From assembly GCA_964019165.1 (NCBI GenBank), contig OZ025268.1, forward strand, positions 20,490,274 through 20,554,273: a stretch of 64,000 nt of DNA, in the 5' to 3' direction. Source of the DNA: Mastigias papua. Lineage: Eukaryota > Cnidaria > Scyphozoa > Rhizostomeae > Mastigiidae. The translations under genes were made by a program, and so were the position numbers. Of this stretch, positions 10,954 through 23,242 are shown piece after piece (position 1 is the first letter of the stretch; every line of letters begins with the position of its first letter). Below the pieces are notes generated by a model. It saw only the letters and a program-made list of their open reading frames with translations. It had not been told where the DNA came from and made no database searches.

Positions 10954-11403
10954 CCTGTTTTCAGAACCTCGCTGGAGTTGTTGGTCAGATCAGTGAAGGT
11001 GGCGAATCGTCTTTCTACCAACCATACAGAGATTGCACGTGGCTTATAACAGTTGGAAGAAGTAACATTATCAAACTAGAGCTTCAATTTTTCTCAATAG
11101 AAGACTCTCCATTCTGCAACAAAGATTCTCTAAAAATATATGATGGACCTTCTGAAGTGTCGCGCACAATTGCTAACCTCTGCGGAGAACATTCAAATCG
11201 TGTGTTCTATTCAAGTGGTAATCAAGTTCGAATCGTGTTCAAAACAGATGGAGCAAACAATGCACGTGGATTCAACTTGTTGTGGAGCTCGCAGCAGCCT
11301 CTAACAACAAGAAAACCAACAACAGTAACAACAAAGCTAACCATCCCAGCAACCACTGCAGCAACATTAAAACCGACTACGATGGTAAAAAGAGATGTTA
11401 CAA
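10954..11403 (+). CDS. Gene 1 exon: CUB domain 6 (atypical start) with Thr-rich tail
   Basis: Acceptor TTGTTTTAG, donor ACAA|GTAAGT, phase 1-1. The front is divergent (CFQNLAG, no CGG, no SPNYP), but DCTWLI, FCNKDSLKIYDG, NLCGE and FKTDGANNARGF identify a CUB with four Cys. The last 45 residues are Thr/Pro-rich (TTRKPTTVTTKLTIPATTA), a likely O-glycosylated spacer ending near a KR dibasic. Confidence 0.8.
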
Positions 11404-12024
11404 GTAAGTTTTAAAGATATTTATAATCTATGGTTGCTAGAATGACAGAAACACTCAGTTCCAAGGAGTTTTTCAGTGTATAAGTAATGTATGCCAGAAA
11501 AATTAAACAGTTACGGAAGCTTGATTAGAGAACATATTGTATGGATAATTCTCCACATATCTTGAAAACACTCCTTTTTACCGTCATACATACATGTTGA
11601 AACCAAACTTGATTTTATAACTTAAATGGTACACTCTTTTTTTCTACACTTCTCCCACCAGGCAGGGATATCTTTGCGAATATTTGCCAATTCACTAGTT
11701 ATGTACACGGGATGTGTTGACCCACATACTAATCCTTGTGAGCAACACATCCTGGAGTTGTTTGATGGGGTGCTCCCGGCAGTTTTACACTATTTAATAT
11801 TATTCTGTCTGATTCATTAGTACACCTTAATTCAAAAAGTCATTAGTTTGTTACATAATAGAAAGTGAATCATCTTTCCCCATTGCAACTTGGTAGCGTA
11901 AATCTATCTATGCTCGGGAGATAAATCTACAAGCCATCTTGTACCAATTTACCTACATTAATGCTGCGTTTCAAGGGGAATTTCCAGCCTCATTTATTAG
12001 CAATGATTTATATTTCAATTTTAG

Positions 12025-12396
12025 TTAATATCTGCGACACAACAACGGAGCGTGTTTCAGGTGAATCCGGCACAATTACATCTCCAAGCTATCCGAGCTA
12101 TTATCCACCCAATCAGCGATGTTCAAAGATTATTGAGACTTCCCCCAACAAACGTCTGACCATATCGTTCAAAGATTTTGCTCTCGAGCCGAGTATTGGG
12201 TGTCAAAATGATCGACTATTTATCGATGATGGTGATAGTACGTCTTCTTATTGTGGCTACAATAAACCTGCTGATTTGGAGACAACAAAAAATTCATTAA
12301 CTGTCATGTTTGAGTCGGATATTTCTACTCCAGCACTTGGTTTTAGGCTTACTTGGAAGTCAGAAACAGTTGAGAATATGGATATTCTCCCTGAAG
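12025..12396 (+). CDS. Gene 1 exon: CUB domain 7
   Basis: Acceptor CAATTTTAG, donor GAAG|GTATAT, phase 1-1. Hallmarks are GTITSPSYPSYYPPN, RCSKII, GCQNDRLFIDDG, SYCGYN and FESDISTPALGF. The opening Cys is in NICDTT rather than CGG, and Asn-Asp replaces Tyr-Asp at the Ca2+ site. Confidence 0.8.
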
Positions 12397-13006
12397 GTAT
12401 ATTTTCTGTTCTTTTCATGGGGTTCATGCAGTAAAGGATGCTATGTGGCGGTTATATTCCCCAGATACTTTGCAGTTTGGGGATAGGCCGTAAATACGAT
12501 CTTGTATTGCGAATGACAAGTATAAAACAGAGTCCAGAAAATGTCCCAGCCTTCCTCTGGTTGTAAAACCTTTATCATGAACCTTCCTCTATTAGGAAAA
12601 TTAAAACTAGCCAAAGTTCTTGAACTCTGCATTGTGCATGTCTCGAAAAATTGTATGATAGAAGGGCTATGTCTTTCACAGTCGATGTCACAATTGAAAA
12701 CTTTGCTGAAACTGGATTGTTGGTGCAAATTACCAAACCTTCCTCAAATATGACATAGAAAGCAAAATCTTCCTCCGGCTCAAAGCCGTGGAGCCGTGAC
12801 TTTTTCTGGACTCTGGTATAAAATATCAGAAAATACCTCATCTGTCGCTCTCTTTGTTTCAGGATATTTTCAAAAGTTGTTTGTACCCAATGCATTTCGT
12901 CATGTTTTGCTAAATTCCTTTTTGTGACTGCAGTCTCAGTTGTTTATCTTTCTTTAAAGATATGTTAATTGCATTTTATGTATCAATATTTTTTTGCTGT
13001 CTTCAG

Positions 13007-13363
13007 CGCCGTCTTGTGGTGGCAAGCTGTTTGGAAGCTCTGGGATGCTTGAAAGCCCTAAGTTCAGTCGACTGTATCCTTTCACCACTACTTGTACATG
13101 GGTGCTGGAAGTAGGCCCATCTTCATCTATTGATCTTCAGCTTGTGGCTGCCAGTTTTTACAAAGAGGATTGCAATAGTAGTTTGTTGATTAGAGATGGC
13201 TTGAGCTACAATTCAAAACCAATCAATGTGTTTTGCCGGAATGCAACTTCTTCATCTTTCAAATCGAATGGAAACACTGTATACATAGAACATAAGATCG
13301 AGCCGAATGCAAAATCCCAATTTGTTTTGAAATGGTTTGAACGGACAGACAATTCTTTTAAAG
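13007..13363 (+). CDS. Gene 1 exon: CUB domain 8 (likely no Ca2+ site)
   Basis: Acceptor GTCTTCAG, donor AAAG|GTTCGT, phase 1-1. It has SCGGKLFGSSG, TTCTWVLEVG, DCNSSLLIRDG and VFCRN, so four Cys. The Tyr-Asp of the Ca2+ site is replaced by Asn-Ser-Ser, and the SD..GF motif is degenerate (KIEPNAKSQFVLKW). Confidence 0.8.
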
Positions 13364-13789
13364 GTTCGTATCTTATTTTTAATTCACGGTTCAAACTTTG
13401 AAAACACTGGATTTTCTGAGGAATGTTGTGTTTTTGTTTTTCATGTTTGATAAAATGTCAGTAGAATGACCATGCAGATGGCTTTTGCCTTTTGAACTTT
13501 ACTCGCTCTCTCTCGAAGCAACTTCAAGAGTTATTTTTATTCTGTTATGGACTTCAGGGGGCAAAATGCTGTTAGGATTATCTTGATATTTCAGGGGGAG
13601 GTGAACAACATTACGTCTTGGACTTCAAGAAATATTTTGCCTATGGGTTATTTTTGTTTGGGACAATACTAAAGGAATGAAGAAAAACACGAGAAAAGGG
13701 ACTTATATAACCTTATGAATATACCGATGCAAAAATTTTATTCTCATAGCAACAGGTACTTGCGACTTATTTTTGTCATTTTTTAACAG

Positions 13790-14332
13790 CATTCAATTGT
13801 GGTGGCATCAAAACAAAATCTTCCGGCTCCATAGCATCACCAGGCTTTCCTTTGCCTTACCCAAATGATGTCTTATGCACTTGGATGATAGTTGCACCCA
13901 AAGGCCACAAGATTTCGATGGAATTCACAAATTTTAAGTTGGAGCAGGAAGCAGACTGTTCAAAGGACTATTTACTGATTCGTGATGGCTCGTCCTCAGT
14001 AAATACAGCGATTGGGCGTTATTGCGGTACAGTTATACCGCGTAAAATGTTATCTTCTCGCAACAGCATTTGGCTGCAGCTTAGGGCTGATTGTAAAGTA
14101 CCAAGTACTGGATTTAGAATGACATGGAAGTTTGTGAAAGATGGGGCTGAAGGGACAGTGGAGCCCGGAACATTGCGTTTATCAACACAAATGCAAACGA
14201 CACAAGTACCAACACGATTGCAAACTACACTAACGCAGACGACACGAATATCAACAAGATTGCTGACGACACGGGAAACGACGTCTGAAACGACAAACAC
14301 GCAACCGGAAACTACTCCAACCGTGCCAAATG
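13790..14332 (+). CDS. Gene 1 exon: CUB domain 9 with mucin-like tail
   Basis: Acceptor TTTTAACAG, donor AATG|GTAGGT, phase 1-1. The CUB has NCGGIKTKSSG, ASPGFPLPYPND, LCTWMIV, DCSKDYLLIRDG, RYCGT and ADCKVPSTGF. It then runs into about 60 residues dominated by Thr, Gln, Arg and Pro (repeats such as TRLQTT, TRISTRLLTT), a probable extended O-glycosylated stalk. This is the longest linker in the gene. Confidence 0.85.
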
Positions 14333-15284
14333 GTAGGTACAATGCTGGTTTGGAGCACTTAAATATATATTGATATTGTTTTAGTGCAGTTGCATCTTGT
14401 GCGGCTAGAAGGCCTGTTTGTTTGCGGTTAGGAGACGGCCCTAGAATAGTTATGCTTTAGCATTTTGGTATTTTGTAGCTTTAGGCATCTTAAGGTATCC
14501 AACACACAGGATATTTATCTCTTCCCAACTCCTTGATTTATTCGTCATTAGCCTTATCGAGTATGTTGTACATCATTGTTGAACAGTCTATTAGCCCTGT
14601 ACGTAGATGACTTTATAAGGGATTGTTAATTGACAGCGTTGATGTAAGATGCATATGCTCAAACCGAGACGTGCGATCAAGTGCTTTATGTGGTTTAGTA
14701 AAGAGCTTTGGTTAAAGTTAATTGGCGGACTGGGTGGATACATAGTTCGTTTCTCGCTGAGCAAATTTAGTGCTGCAGACTTCCGTTTGCCGCATTTCTA
14801 CCGATTTGTGTCGCTAGGATACTTGATCAGACCTGTTTGGTTGCGAGTGTCCTCATTGAGTGTCTTCTGTTATAGTATAAACCCGCATCAAATGGAGCAA
14901 ATTGGAAGTTTTTTTATGCGGTTTTTGCTGTAGATTTTATGTCTTTGAAGGAAATGCAGGACTATTGTTAAGGCATTGGGTCACATGTTTTAAAATAGGG
15001 GATTCTAATTACACTTGACGTGGTGCTTTTTAGCAGTTGACACATAATAGCTATGTCATAGGATCCCTGCACACTTTATCTCACTGCTAGAAGCAATAAA
15101 ACAACTGTAACAAGTTAACTAACCATTGCACCGTGCACTATAATTAACAACAAACAAACAAACATTTAGGATTAATTAGCACTTTTTTTGTTGAATATGA
15201 GTTTCACATTGTATCTCGTAAAATTTTTATTTCGAGCACGAATAACTGCACATTTTGTTTTCACTCACCCTTATTTAATTACAG

Positions 15285-15686
15285 TCAACGCACGAGGGGG
15301 ATTGATTACAGGACAAAATGGTGTTATTCAATCTCCCAGCTACCCAAGACCATACCCAAACAATGCTGATATAACTTGGGTTCTTATGGGACCTTCTGCC
15401 GGCACAATTTCTATTACATTTAGAGCATTCTCCCTCGAAGAGGATAGTGCTTGTAGGTATGACTATGTGGAGCTAAGAGATGGTCCTGCTTCGAATTCAC
15501 CATTCATTGGAAAATTCTGTGGAAGAAATGTTCCAGCTACATTTATGTCGGCAGATAATGCTTTGTTTGTCAAATTCAAGTCAGATGTCTCTGAGAACCA
15601 AGCAGGTTTCCGAGCTAATTGGCAATGGGTACCTGCTGGAGTTTCCCCATCAGAATCAAAGATTGATAGACGCCAGACAAGTTCCG
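15285..15686 (+). CDS. Gene 1 exon: CUB domain 10, first disulfide lost
   Basis: Acceptor TTAATTACAG, donor TCCG|GTATAT, phase 1-1. It is otherwise a textbook CUB (IQSPSYPRPYPNN, CRYDYVELRDG, KFCGR, FKSDVSENQAGF), but both Cys of the first disulfide are missing: ARGG stands where CGG is expected and ADITW where C-x-W is expected. The second Cys pair and the Ca2+ residues are intact. Confidence 0.85.
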
Positions 15687-16034
15687 GTATATCGCTGTTA
15701 AATAGAGATTTACATTGTAATTAGGATTATTAGCATATTTGGGTAGCTGCCTTTTGGGAGTGATTGCATTACGGGGCGTCGCCATTTTTGTGCATTTGTA
15801 TTTTGGGATATAAGGGTTTTCGCCTAATATGTTCACAATTTTATTTAGCATGATTTTCAAATTTCTTGTTTTGAACCAGTTCAACAGAACAATTTTTAGC
15901 ACATAATTGTTCAACGTTTTGCGTATGTTTTCTGATATCTTTGTCGAAAATTGTGATATTAAAATTCATAATTTAGACAAGTTTTTAGTCTGTCTCTTGA
16001 CTCATATTGCATTCCTCTTGTATGTTTTTTGTAG

Positions 16035-16216
16035 CTTGTGGTGGAGTCCTAACTCGTGAAAGTGGTGAAATATCATCTCCGAATTACCCAGGTTTTTATC
16101 CACCAAACTCAGATTGTATTTGGGTCATAAAGCCACCGTCTGGTAAACCTGTGGAGATTTCGTTTAAAAGCTTCAATATCGAGGCCGAATCGCGCTGTGG
16201 ATATGACTTTGTTGAG
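16035..16216 (+). CDS. Gene 1 exon: CUB domain 11, N-terminal half
   Basis: Acceptor TTTTTGTAG, phase 1 in, and donor GAG|GTACCA, phase 0 out. It encodes CGGVLTRESG, SSPNYPGFYPPN, DCIWVI and RCGYDFVE. It stops right after the Tyr-Asp Ca2+ motif; the remainder is in the exon at 17019. Confidence 0.85.
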
Positions 16217-17018
16217 GTACCAATCAACAAATCGTTTATTGAAATATACCATATATATTTTCATATTTCATATTTCATATATTTTAGGAGGGTCACCCTT
16301 CAGCAATGAAGCTGATTTTCAAGGGGCCCTCCGCTTAACTACTAACAATAAATTTCACAAGCAATTAAAAGTAAAAGATACTACGTAACACCCTATTACA
16401 ACTAATTGTTAAGATAAAAAATAATTAAAGAAAAAAAGTAAAAATCCTAATTAGAGTTTGTAGTAGCTACCATCCAATAGCTAAGAATATTTTCAGCCCC
16501 ATGTTTGGTTTTTGGGACCCAGAATGTCATATTGAACAAAAGAGACACCCAGAGGACCATGTCGCCTTTCCCATTTTCTTTGCTAACTAAGCAGTATTGC
16601 TTACTTAGCTTTAAACTTTATTCTTTTGCGTGAAAATATGCAGTGCTGCAGTGAAAAGTTTACTCCCAAATTGGTAAATGACAGAAAATTTTGCAGCTAT
16701 TTATATTTCAATACAAAATTTCTCTTTTAGAAGTTTATTTTAGTCTTCAAACTTCAAACTTTATTTGTGATTTGTGATGGTGAAGCGTAGGAGTTTGAAG
16801 TACTGATTTCAATGATGGGTTTGAAACCTTTAAATAACCATGTCGATGCCAAGCATTACAAAGAGAAATCACGGGTTTCAATTCGTTTTTTGATATAGCT
16901 TTTAAATGTATCATCGATCTTTATCGAATGACTTTTACTTCAAAGTTGCTAGATTTCCCTCTAAATAGCAATTTTTAACAACATGGAATACACTTTTTCT
17001 TGTTATATTTTTATCAAG

Positions 17019-17229
17019 TTGAGAGATGGGGAGTCCAGACAATCTAGAACATTGGGAAAGTTTTGTGGTTCATCATTGCCACATGTGAAAACCTCAGGAA
17101 AAGGCACGTTGTGGATAAGATTTAAATCAGATAGTTCAACCAGTGACTCGGGTTTCCTTGCATCTTGGAAAACCATTAATAGCAAAAGGAGAAGACGAGA
17201 AATTAAAACAGAGAATTTTAACTATCCAG
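17019..17229 (+). CDS. Gene 1 exon: CUB domain 11, C-terminal half
   Basis: Acceptor TTTTTATCAAG, phase 0 in, donor CCAG|GTGAGT, phase 1 out. It continues LRDGESRQSRTLGKFCGS and FKSDSSTSDSGFLASW, completing the domain with the fourth Cys. The domain is followed by a very basic KRRRREIK, a possible proprotein-convertase cleavage site between CUB11 and CUB12. Confidence 0.85.
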
Positions 17230-19159
17230 GTGAGTATTGAATTTCAATCTCATACATTACTTAGGCATTTGCACTTCATCGACCATTTTCAGTTTAGTTA
17301 TTTTGTAATGAAATATTTATTGTGAAACAACAAGAACAATGTATTAGTCTTTGAATTTTTTCTCAATTTGTCACCGGAAAGCTTTTTATAGTTAAAAGAA
17401 TATAGCAGACGTGGCTTTTAGTGACAATCGTTTATTTCTTATATCATGAAAATTCATAGGTGCTAGATTCTGGATTATTGCTCCACTGACTGTTTTGCCT
17501 AGGAGTTGCAGTAAATCTTGAAGCTCATGTTTAAATGATTGAGAGATGCCAAGTAATGACATTCATGTTGTTATCATTTACCTTCTTTGATAAGATTAAT
17601 AACTAGGTAGTAATGTTGATCAGAACCTCCTGAATCACAGGTATTCCAGTAGTTTCTTTCGATCATAGATTTTCTATAAAATATTGTCAGTTCTTTGAAG
17701 TATTGTTGATGTTCATCTAACGGAATAATTGGGATTAAGACTAGGTAGTAAATGCTCGAAGCCAGCTATGTGCAGGAAATTGCCAGGGAGATTACCAGAG
17801 TATGCTTAGGAATATGTAACAAAACTACACATTTTCACGCTCAAAGTTCGAAATTCTCTTTATTGCTTTATGAATGCAATGCCGCCATAGCTCGTTGTTT
17901 CAATAGGATTTTTGTAATAATAATAACAATGATTATAGCTTACAAATATTTTAGCAGGATTGTCTATTAATATATACAGCACTGTTATCCTTAGGGTTTT
18001 ATTGTGGTTAGGTAACAAGTGTCTAGCTAAAAGCTAGAAAAAAGTTAGAAGAAGATAAACATTAAAAAGATAGGCTGAAAAGTTAACCTACTATTAAAAT
18101 GATTGCGTATTAGTACTTTGGGTAGGTAAAAGTTGTCCGTATTGATCGCATAAAATATATGTGGTACGAACGAACGAAGATAGTGGACTTTTTGTGAAGT
18201 ACTATCAGTCTCCGATCTCCGATGGTCATTTTGTTTTAACCACATGACCGACTTCTTTTCATTTTTATCACCAGCTATATGAAGTAAACATTTCGTGCTC
18301 CTTTTTGTGAATGGCAAGATGAAATCTTGTGTTTTGTGTGCCTTTGCAGTATCATTTAATTGGTCAACAAGTTGAGGAAGCTAAGTTATTTTTGTTCGAA
18401 CAATAACCTGTCCTTCACTTTGCAACGAAAAGAATGCAATGGTCATTTTTTGTCCACCAATTTTGCGTATTTATCAACTAGATAGAACCTCTATTGATTA
18501 GTCTTGTTTCAAAATTTAAGTCAAACCAATACTAAATTCTGGCACAAGCAATCGGAAAAATATACCTGATTTTTAAGGTGTTCGTTATTGCCAATGATGA
18601 CAATAAACGGTTTTGATTTCCGCAATGTTCACATGCTTATTTTGATGATTGCAAAAATGATTTCAGTCATATGTAAATTCAGATTGTCTAAGAATTCCAT
18701 CATGTTGCCAATTTTATGAGGTTATCAAATAAGATTTCTTAAAGACAAGGCCTTGGTCGCCAAGTCGTAGAATCATGAATTCTTTGAATGAACAGACTTC
18801 TCATGGATTCGTTGTTTGCAGTTGCTAGGCCTTTAAGTCAGGCACCAAATTACATAAATGGGAGAATTTCTTGTTATAGTTTGAGTTGGGAGGAAAGAAT
18901 AGATAAGTCATTCATATACGTCGTCAAAGTCCTCTTTTGCAAAACGCTCAATTCCCATCACTTAAATGGTATTATTGGTGGTAGAAATCGTATTATTACC
19001 GGCAAACGTTTTCAGCAAATTGAATTCGCTGCTGCCATTCAATGGTCTTTTATGCTAATTTATCTAAAATACATTATTTATAACAATATGATTGACATTT
19101 TAATTTTTTTGCTGCCATAATCTGTTTTGCAATTACACTATTACATCTGTTTGTCCCAG
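17230..19159 (+). other. 1.9-kb intron, no gene supported
   Basis: AT-rich intron before the last CUB exon. One symmetric open segment (18822-18968, two Cys, no domain similarity) could be spliced in frame but I do not support it. Confidence 0.45.
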
Positions 19160-19530
19160 AATGCAACTTTGCATTAAGTGGCAACAATGGTAAATTGAAA
19201 ATGGACAAGGATGGAAATTTGGTTGTAAAAGGACCTGGCACAACTTGTTCGTGGACCATAAAGACATCCATAGACAGACGAATCACTCTTCATATTAGAG
19301 ACCTTGGGTTCAAAAAGCAGAGCAGTTGCGTGACAAATCATATGGAAATTTACAGGGTTTTTGATAATAGATATGAATTGCTGAAATTCCTCTGTCCATC
19401 TGGCGAACATTTACAACGCATTACCATCCCAACTAGAAGTAGAAGAGTTTTTGTCAAATATATTACGGACGGTAAAGAGACACGTCGCAATTTTAAAGTT
19501 AAATGGACGACGACGGAAAAGAAGCTGTAA
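19160..19530 (+). CDS. Gene 1 last exon: divergent CUB domain 12
   Basis: Acceptor TTTGTCCCAG, phase 1 in. A strongly diverged CUB keeps four Cys (ECNF, TTCSWTI, SSCVTNHMEIYRV, FLCPSG) and ends VKYITDGKETRRNFKVKW. The Ca2+ Tyr-Asp is gone and it is rich in Lys/Arg. The frame ends EKKL then TAA at 19528-19530. The stop overlaps a consensus donor (CT|GTAAGT, phase 2), so the exon could instead splice onward, for example to an acceptor at 20565 that would add LFWIPILN and a stop. I prefer the TAA stop. Confidence 0.7.
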
Positions 19531-22500
19531 GTTAATATTTATTATGCATATTTTGAGCTTTAACTGTTAGTTATTATGAACGGTGTGAAGAGAATTAAGA
19601 AGCAGGACTGCTTTTGTATGATACTGATTGTCCGTTGCATTCGGGAGTTCCCGCAACCTTGACTTCGTGTGAATAGATTTCTTGGAAATGGTCAAGTGTT
19701 TGTCTCAGATAGTACCTTTTTGTGATAATTGCTTAGTTATAAGGTATGGTTCCTTCACTTGGAAGTAAGGAATCTTCCCTCCACGTAACTTCACGATTCC
19801 ATTAGCCCAAGGATGTGGGAAAATGTTAGCCCCCAATAAGTAGACAGTTGGTCAAAGCTCTATTGGGTATAACAAAAGCTCATTCTTTCGCTGAACGTTT
19901 GTCATGATTTACCGGTAAGGTTGTAGAGAAGGCGCCACTTGGGTGCTTGGGGACTGGAGCTCCTTCAGCTTTGCTGAATCAGCTTATCAACGCTCTACTT
20001 TTATCAGATTTTTATGCACTGGGCGGCAGTTTCATAATTTACATCTTCCGATTTCTTTACTGCATTGCCATCTCACAGAGTTTGAATAGTCCCATTGAAG
20101 CAAATTTGAAAAGCACAATTCCTTAATTAAAATTCTGTCTCTTTTCGCACTATCAACACTTTGGCAGCATTTGCCCCCTCCCCCCCCCCACAATATTTCT
20201 TCGCTAGTTTCACCTTTGTAAGATTGATTCGTGTTAGTTTAAAACAGGACTTAGCCATTATAGCCCAGTTCTCTTGCATGCTTGATTAGCAAACGTTAAG
20301 GACTCGCAGTGAGACTTTGCTGATATTTTACTCCAAATATTTTTCTTCATTAAACTGTATAAGAACGATGATCGTATGTTTTCCAATCGTGGAATAGTTA
20401 CGCTTTTACATTGTGAAAAGTCTGGACTTTATAAGCCCGTTTTGTATATGAGATACCATCCAAATGATTCGTTACGTTTTAAATATTATTTAATCATGAT
20501 CTGGATTACTTAGTTTTTGCTTGATACTGATTGACATATGAAATTATAAGTCTTTGTTGTTACAGATTTTGGATTCCTATACTTAATTGAAAGGATTTTA
20601 TTTATTACTTAAGCCTTAATAACCTATTTCAACCCTACTGATATTTTTGTCGACTACACGTTTTTATATGAGAAACAAACTCTCTGCTTTCAGCCTGGAT
20701 GTATCGTAATGTTTTGTTATATTCAGCCGTAAATGTTTCTCAAATTTTTGTAAATTCTTGAAATTTTAAAGTTGCAAAACCAGTTTTTCAAGTTTACTGT
20801 TGAAACTCAGTCCTCCTGCGTTTCTTACATGTTTCATAATTTTTCCCTTGGTTTCTAATATACTTGTTTTTTATAAAAAAAGCGTGTAGTGAGTGTGAGG
20901 TAAAGCTGTTCAGCTTGCTATGGGCGTCGATATCGGATTCAATTTCAGCATCAGCTATAAAATTGCACTGTCAAATTTGAGCATCCATGTGTTGCAGTTT
21001 TAAAGAGAAAGCAGCAACTATTTGCTCATGCATAAAAGCATTGAGCTGATGTAATCATTGTTAAGATATGCTCAGGTTGCTTAGTTTAATAAAATCATTT
21101 GTCTCCCCCGTGTCGAATGAATTAGATATAGTTAAAGTAGCAGGTTATTATAGCCTTGGTTGATTTAGACCAAAACGAATTTGCTACGCACACTTATCAT
21201 ATATCAGTTGAATTTTTCTTAGCTATGTATCAGGCATATTCTTGAAATATCCACTGAATTGTGTTAGGAATTCACAAACCTTTTACTTCACATTCTATAT
21301 AGCTGTCGAATTATTTGTCTGTAATCTCACTTGGTGATATTTTTGAGTAAATTTAATGGCTCTTCATCTTATCCATCATTCTTATCAATTCTTATCTTAC
21401 ATGATAGATTTATAGTCAGATCCTGTGTTCTTTTTATATTTGTAATTAACCAAGATTCTTATATATTAGGCGTATATTTTAATTGTTAGACGTTAGAGAC
21501 ATTTAGCTTAGGTTGTTTTTGTTAACTTGGAGTATCAACAGCATAGTGTATTGTGTCATGTTTGAATTCACAAAATACGACAGTCTAGTCCATATGCTCT
21601 TTCAGGTGTGCATTCACTGATCCTTGCCGTTTTTTCTTGGTGTTGATACCACACTCATCAAAATTTGTTGATAACAAACGATCCTTTGTATTTAGACATT
21701 TAAGTTAAGTTTACCCCTGTTCAAAGTTCACACATTCAAATCTCACATAATTTGTTAAGCCTCAGCTTATCGCAAAATTCCCCCGTGCAAATTACCATTT
21801 TTACTTATGCGTACATCATTTTGGTTGCTTAGTAGCAGTATTTCGATCGCCATACATCGTAGCTTCTCGATTTTCTGTTGTTGTTGTTGTTGTAGCAGCA
21901 ATATGGTAGATTTGTATTTAACCATTTTTAAATAATGTGTGTTGCATTTATAATGAAAATAAAGCAAAATATAGCAGTTTCCAAATTCCATGATGTGTTT
22001 GTTTCATAACTTCATCACAAAGTCAATTGCGAGAAAGTTTTTTGAAAAGTATTGATACATCAGCCCTTAAACAATATAAAAAGAGCGATTTTTTCTTGTG
22101 TGTTAATCACATTTTTCTTGTACCGTACACATACTGGCTAGCAAGGGTATTTGTTTACCCATTGAGACCCTCTATGCAGTTCATGTCATAATCTGCTTTG
22201 ATCAATGAACAGTTTTAACTCCATACACAAGATGCACCACTGAAAGTTAGTTTTTGTAACATTTGGATGCCATGGGATCAGAAGTGTAGACACACCAAAC
22301 GTACAAATTGTCATTTGGAACCACACGTCATCCAGTTATATGAGTCTCAATCGGTGTAATGCCACATGTTAGATTTCTATGCAGTTTTTCAGTTTTTGCC
22401 ATTGTTTCTGTGATTGTCGTAAAACGTTCTCAGGGATACCTGCCCAATGCTGATTAGAAAAGAGAAAATTTGAGGAAGTGATATTGTTCTTTTTTCGAAT

Positions 22501-23242
22501 ATCTCAATTGCTATCTTTTCATGAAGTTAAAGACGGAAAGAATGACTTTTTGATCGGCTGCAGTTGATGAGAATTTCCTTTACTCTTGGCTGGCACATTA
22601 AAGTACCCTTACTATGGGTTTATCTTGTGAGAGACAAATACATATACACTAGAGAGATTTGACTTGAGTAGAAAACTTGGCGTGTTCGCCTTTTTTTACA
22701 GAAATGGTATGTTTTTCTTATTTTATATAAATTTAAGGCATTTTGTATTCACTATCTTTGCATGAGTCGTAGTACTTTCGCCCACTCAGGAAATCAGGAT
22801 TGCTAAAGAATCCTATTCAACGGATCTTCATATTTGACCATCTTTTTAGTCTGTAAACTTGTAGTTTGGTCTTGCTTGGCCACAAAGCCATTTTAATTAG
22901 GCTTATTTGGTTGACTGGAGTGCAACATTATGAACGCACGAACCTCATGTGTATGTTGGTCTAGGGACTTCCCTGCATTTGTTCTCTTATTGTCTAGAAA
23001 TGGAAACGAAATACAAACATTGAATCATTTGATATTTTTTCTAACCAGGCTTCCTTGTTAGGCTTGCCCAAGGGAAAAGAGTCATAATGAAAACGGTTCT
23101 GCCTCAATTCTGATAACAGTCGTCGCTTTGTCTCGGTAGTTCTACATCAAATTGCATGTGGCTTGAAGGCCAGCCACAATAATAGAAAGGAAGGACTTTG
23201 TTGTGAAGATATCATTGGAGCTAGATACACACATATAGAACC
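19531..23242. other. Intergenic / 3' UTR stretch between genes 1 and 2
   Basis: No supported coding exon. AATAAA signals at 21088-21093 and 21958-21963 could end gene 1 transcripts. A short C-tract lies near 20178. Otherwise the stretch is plain AT-rich DNA. Confidence 0.5.

Larger units (their letters stand above)
2935..19530 (+). other. Gene 1 overview: secreted 12xCUB + tectonin protein
   Basis: Eighteen exons from 2935 to 19530 join without a stop or frame break (5,792 nt including the stop; about 1,929 residues plus any signal exon). The order is CUB1, tectonin propeller, CUB2, linker, CUB3, two linkers, CUB4, linker, CUB5-CUB12. All introns are phase 1 except a phase-0 intron inside CUB11. 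CUB domains are about 110-residue extracellular beta-sandwiches that bind proteins or glycans, often through Ca2+. Tectonin propellers of the L-6/fish-egg-lectin type bind bacterial LPS or glycans. A secreted pattern-recognition or matrix role is inferred from these families, not shown. No transmembrane segment is visible. The 3' end is uncertain (see the last exon). Confidence 0.75.

Noticed and set aside
18822..18968. Symmetric open segment with AG and GT borders before CUB12
   Set aside because: It could be spliced in frame, but the translation has no CUB or linker character and the acceptor tract is weak.
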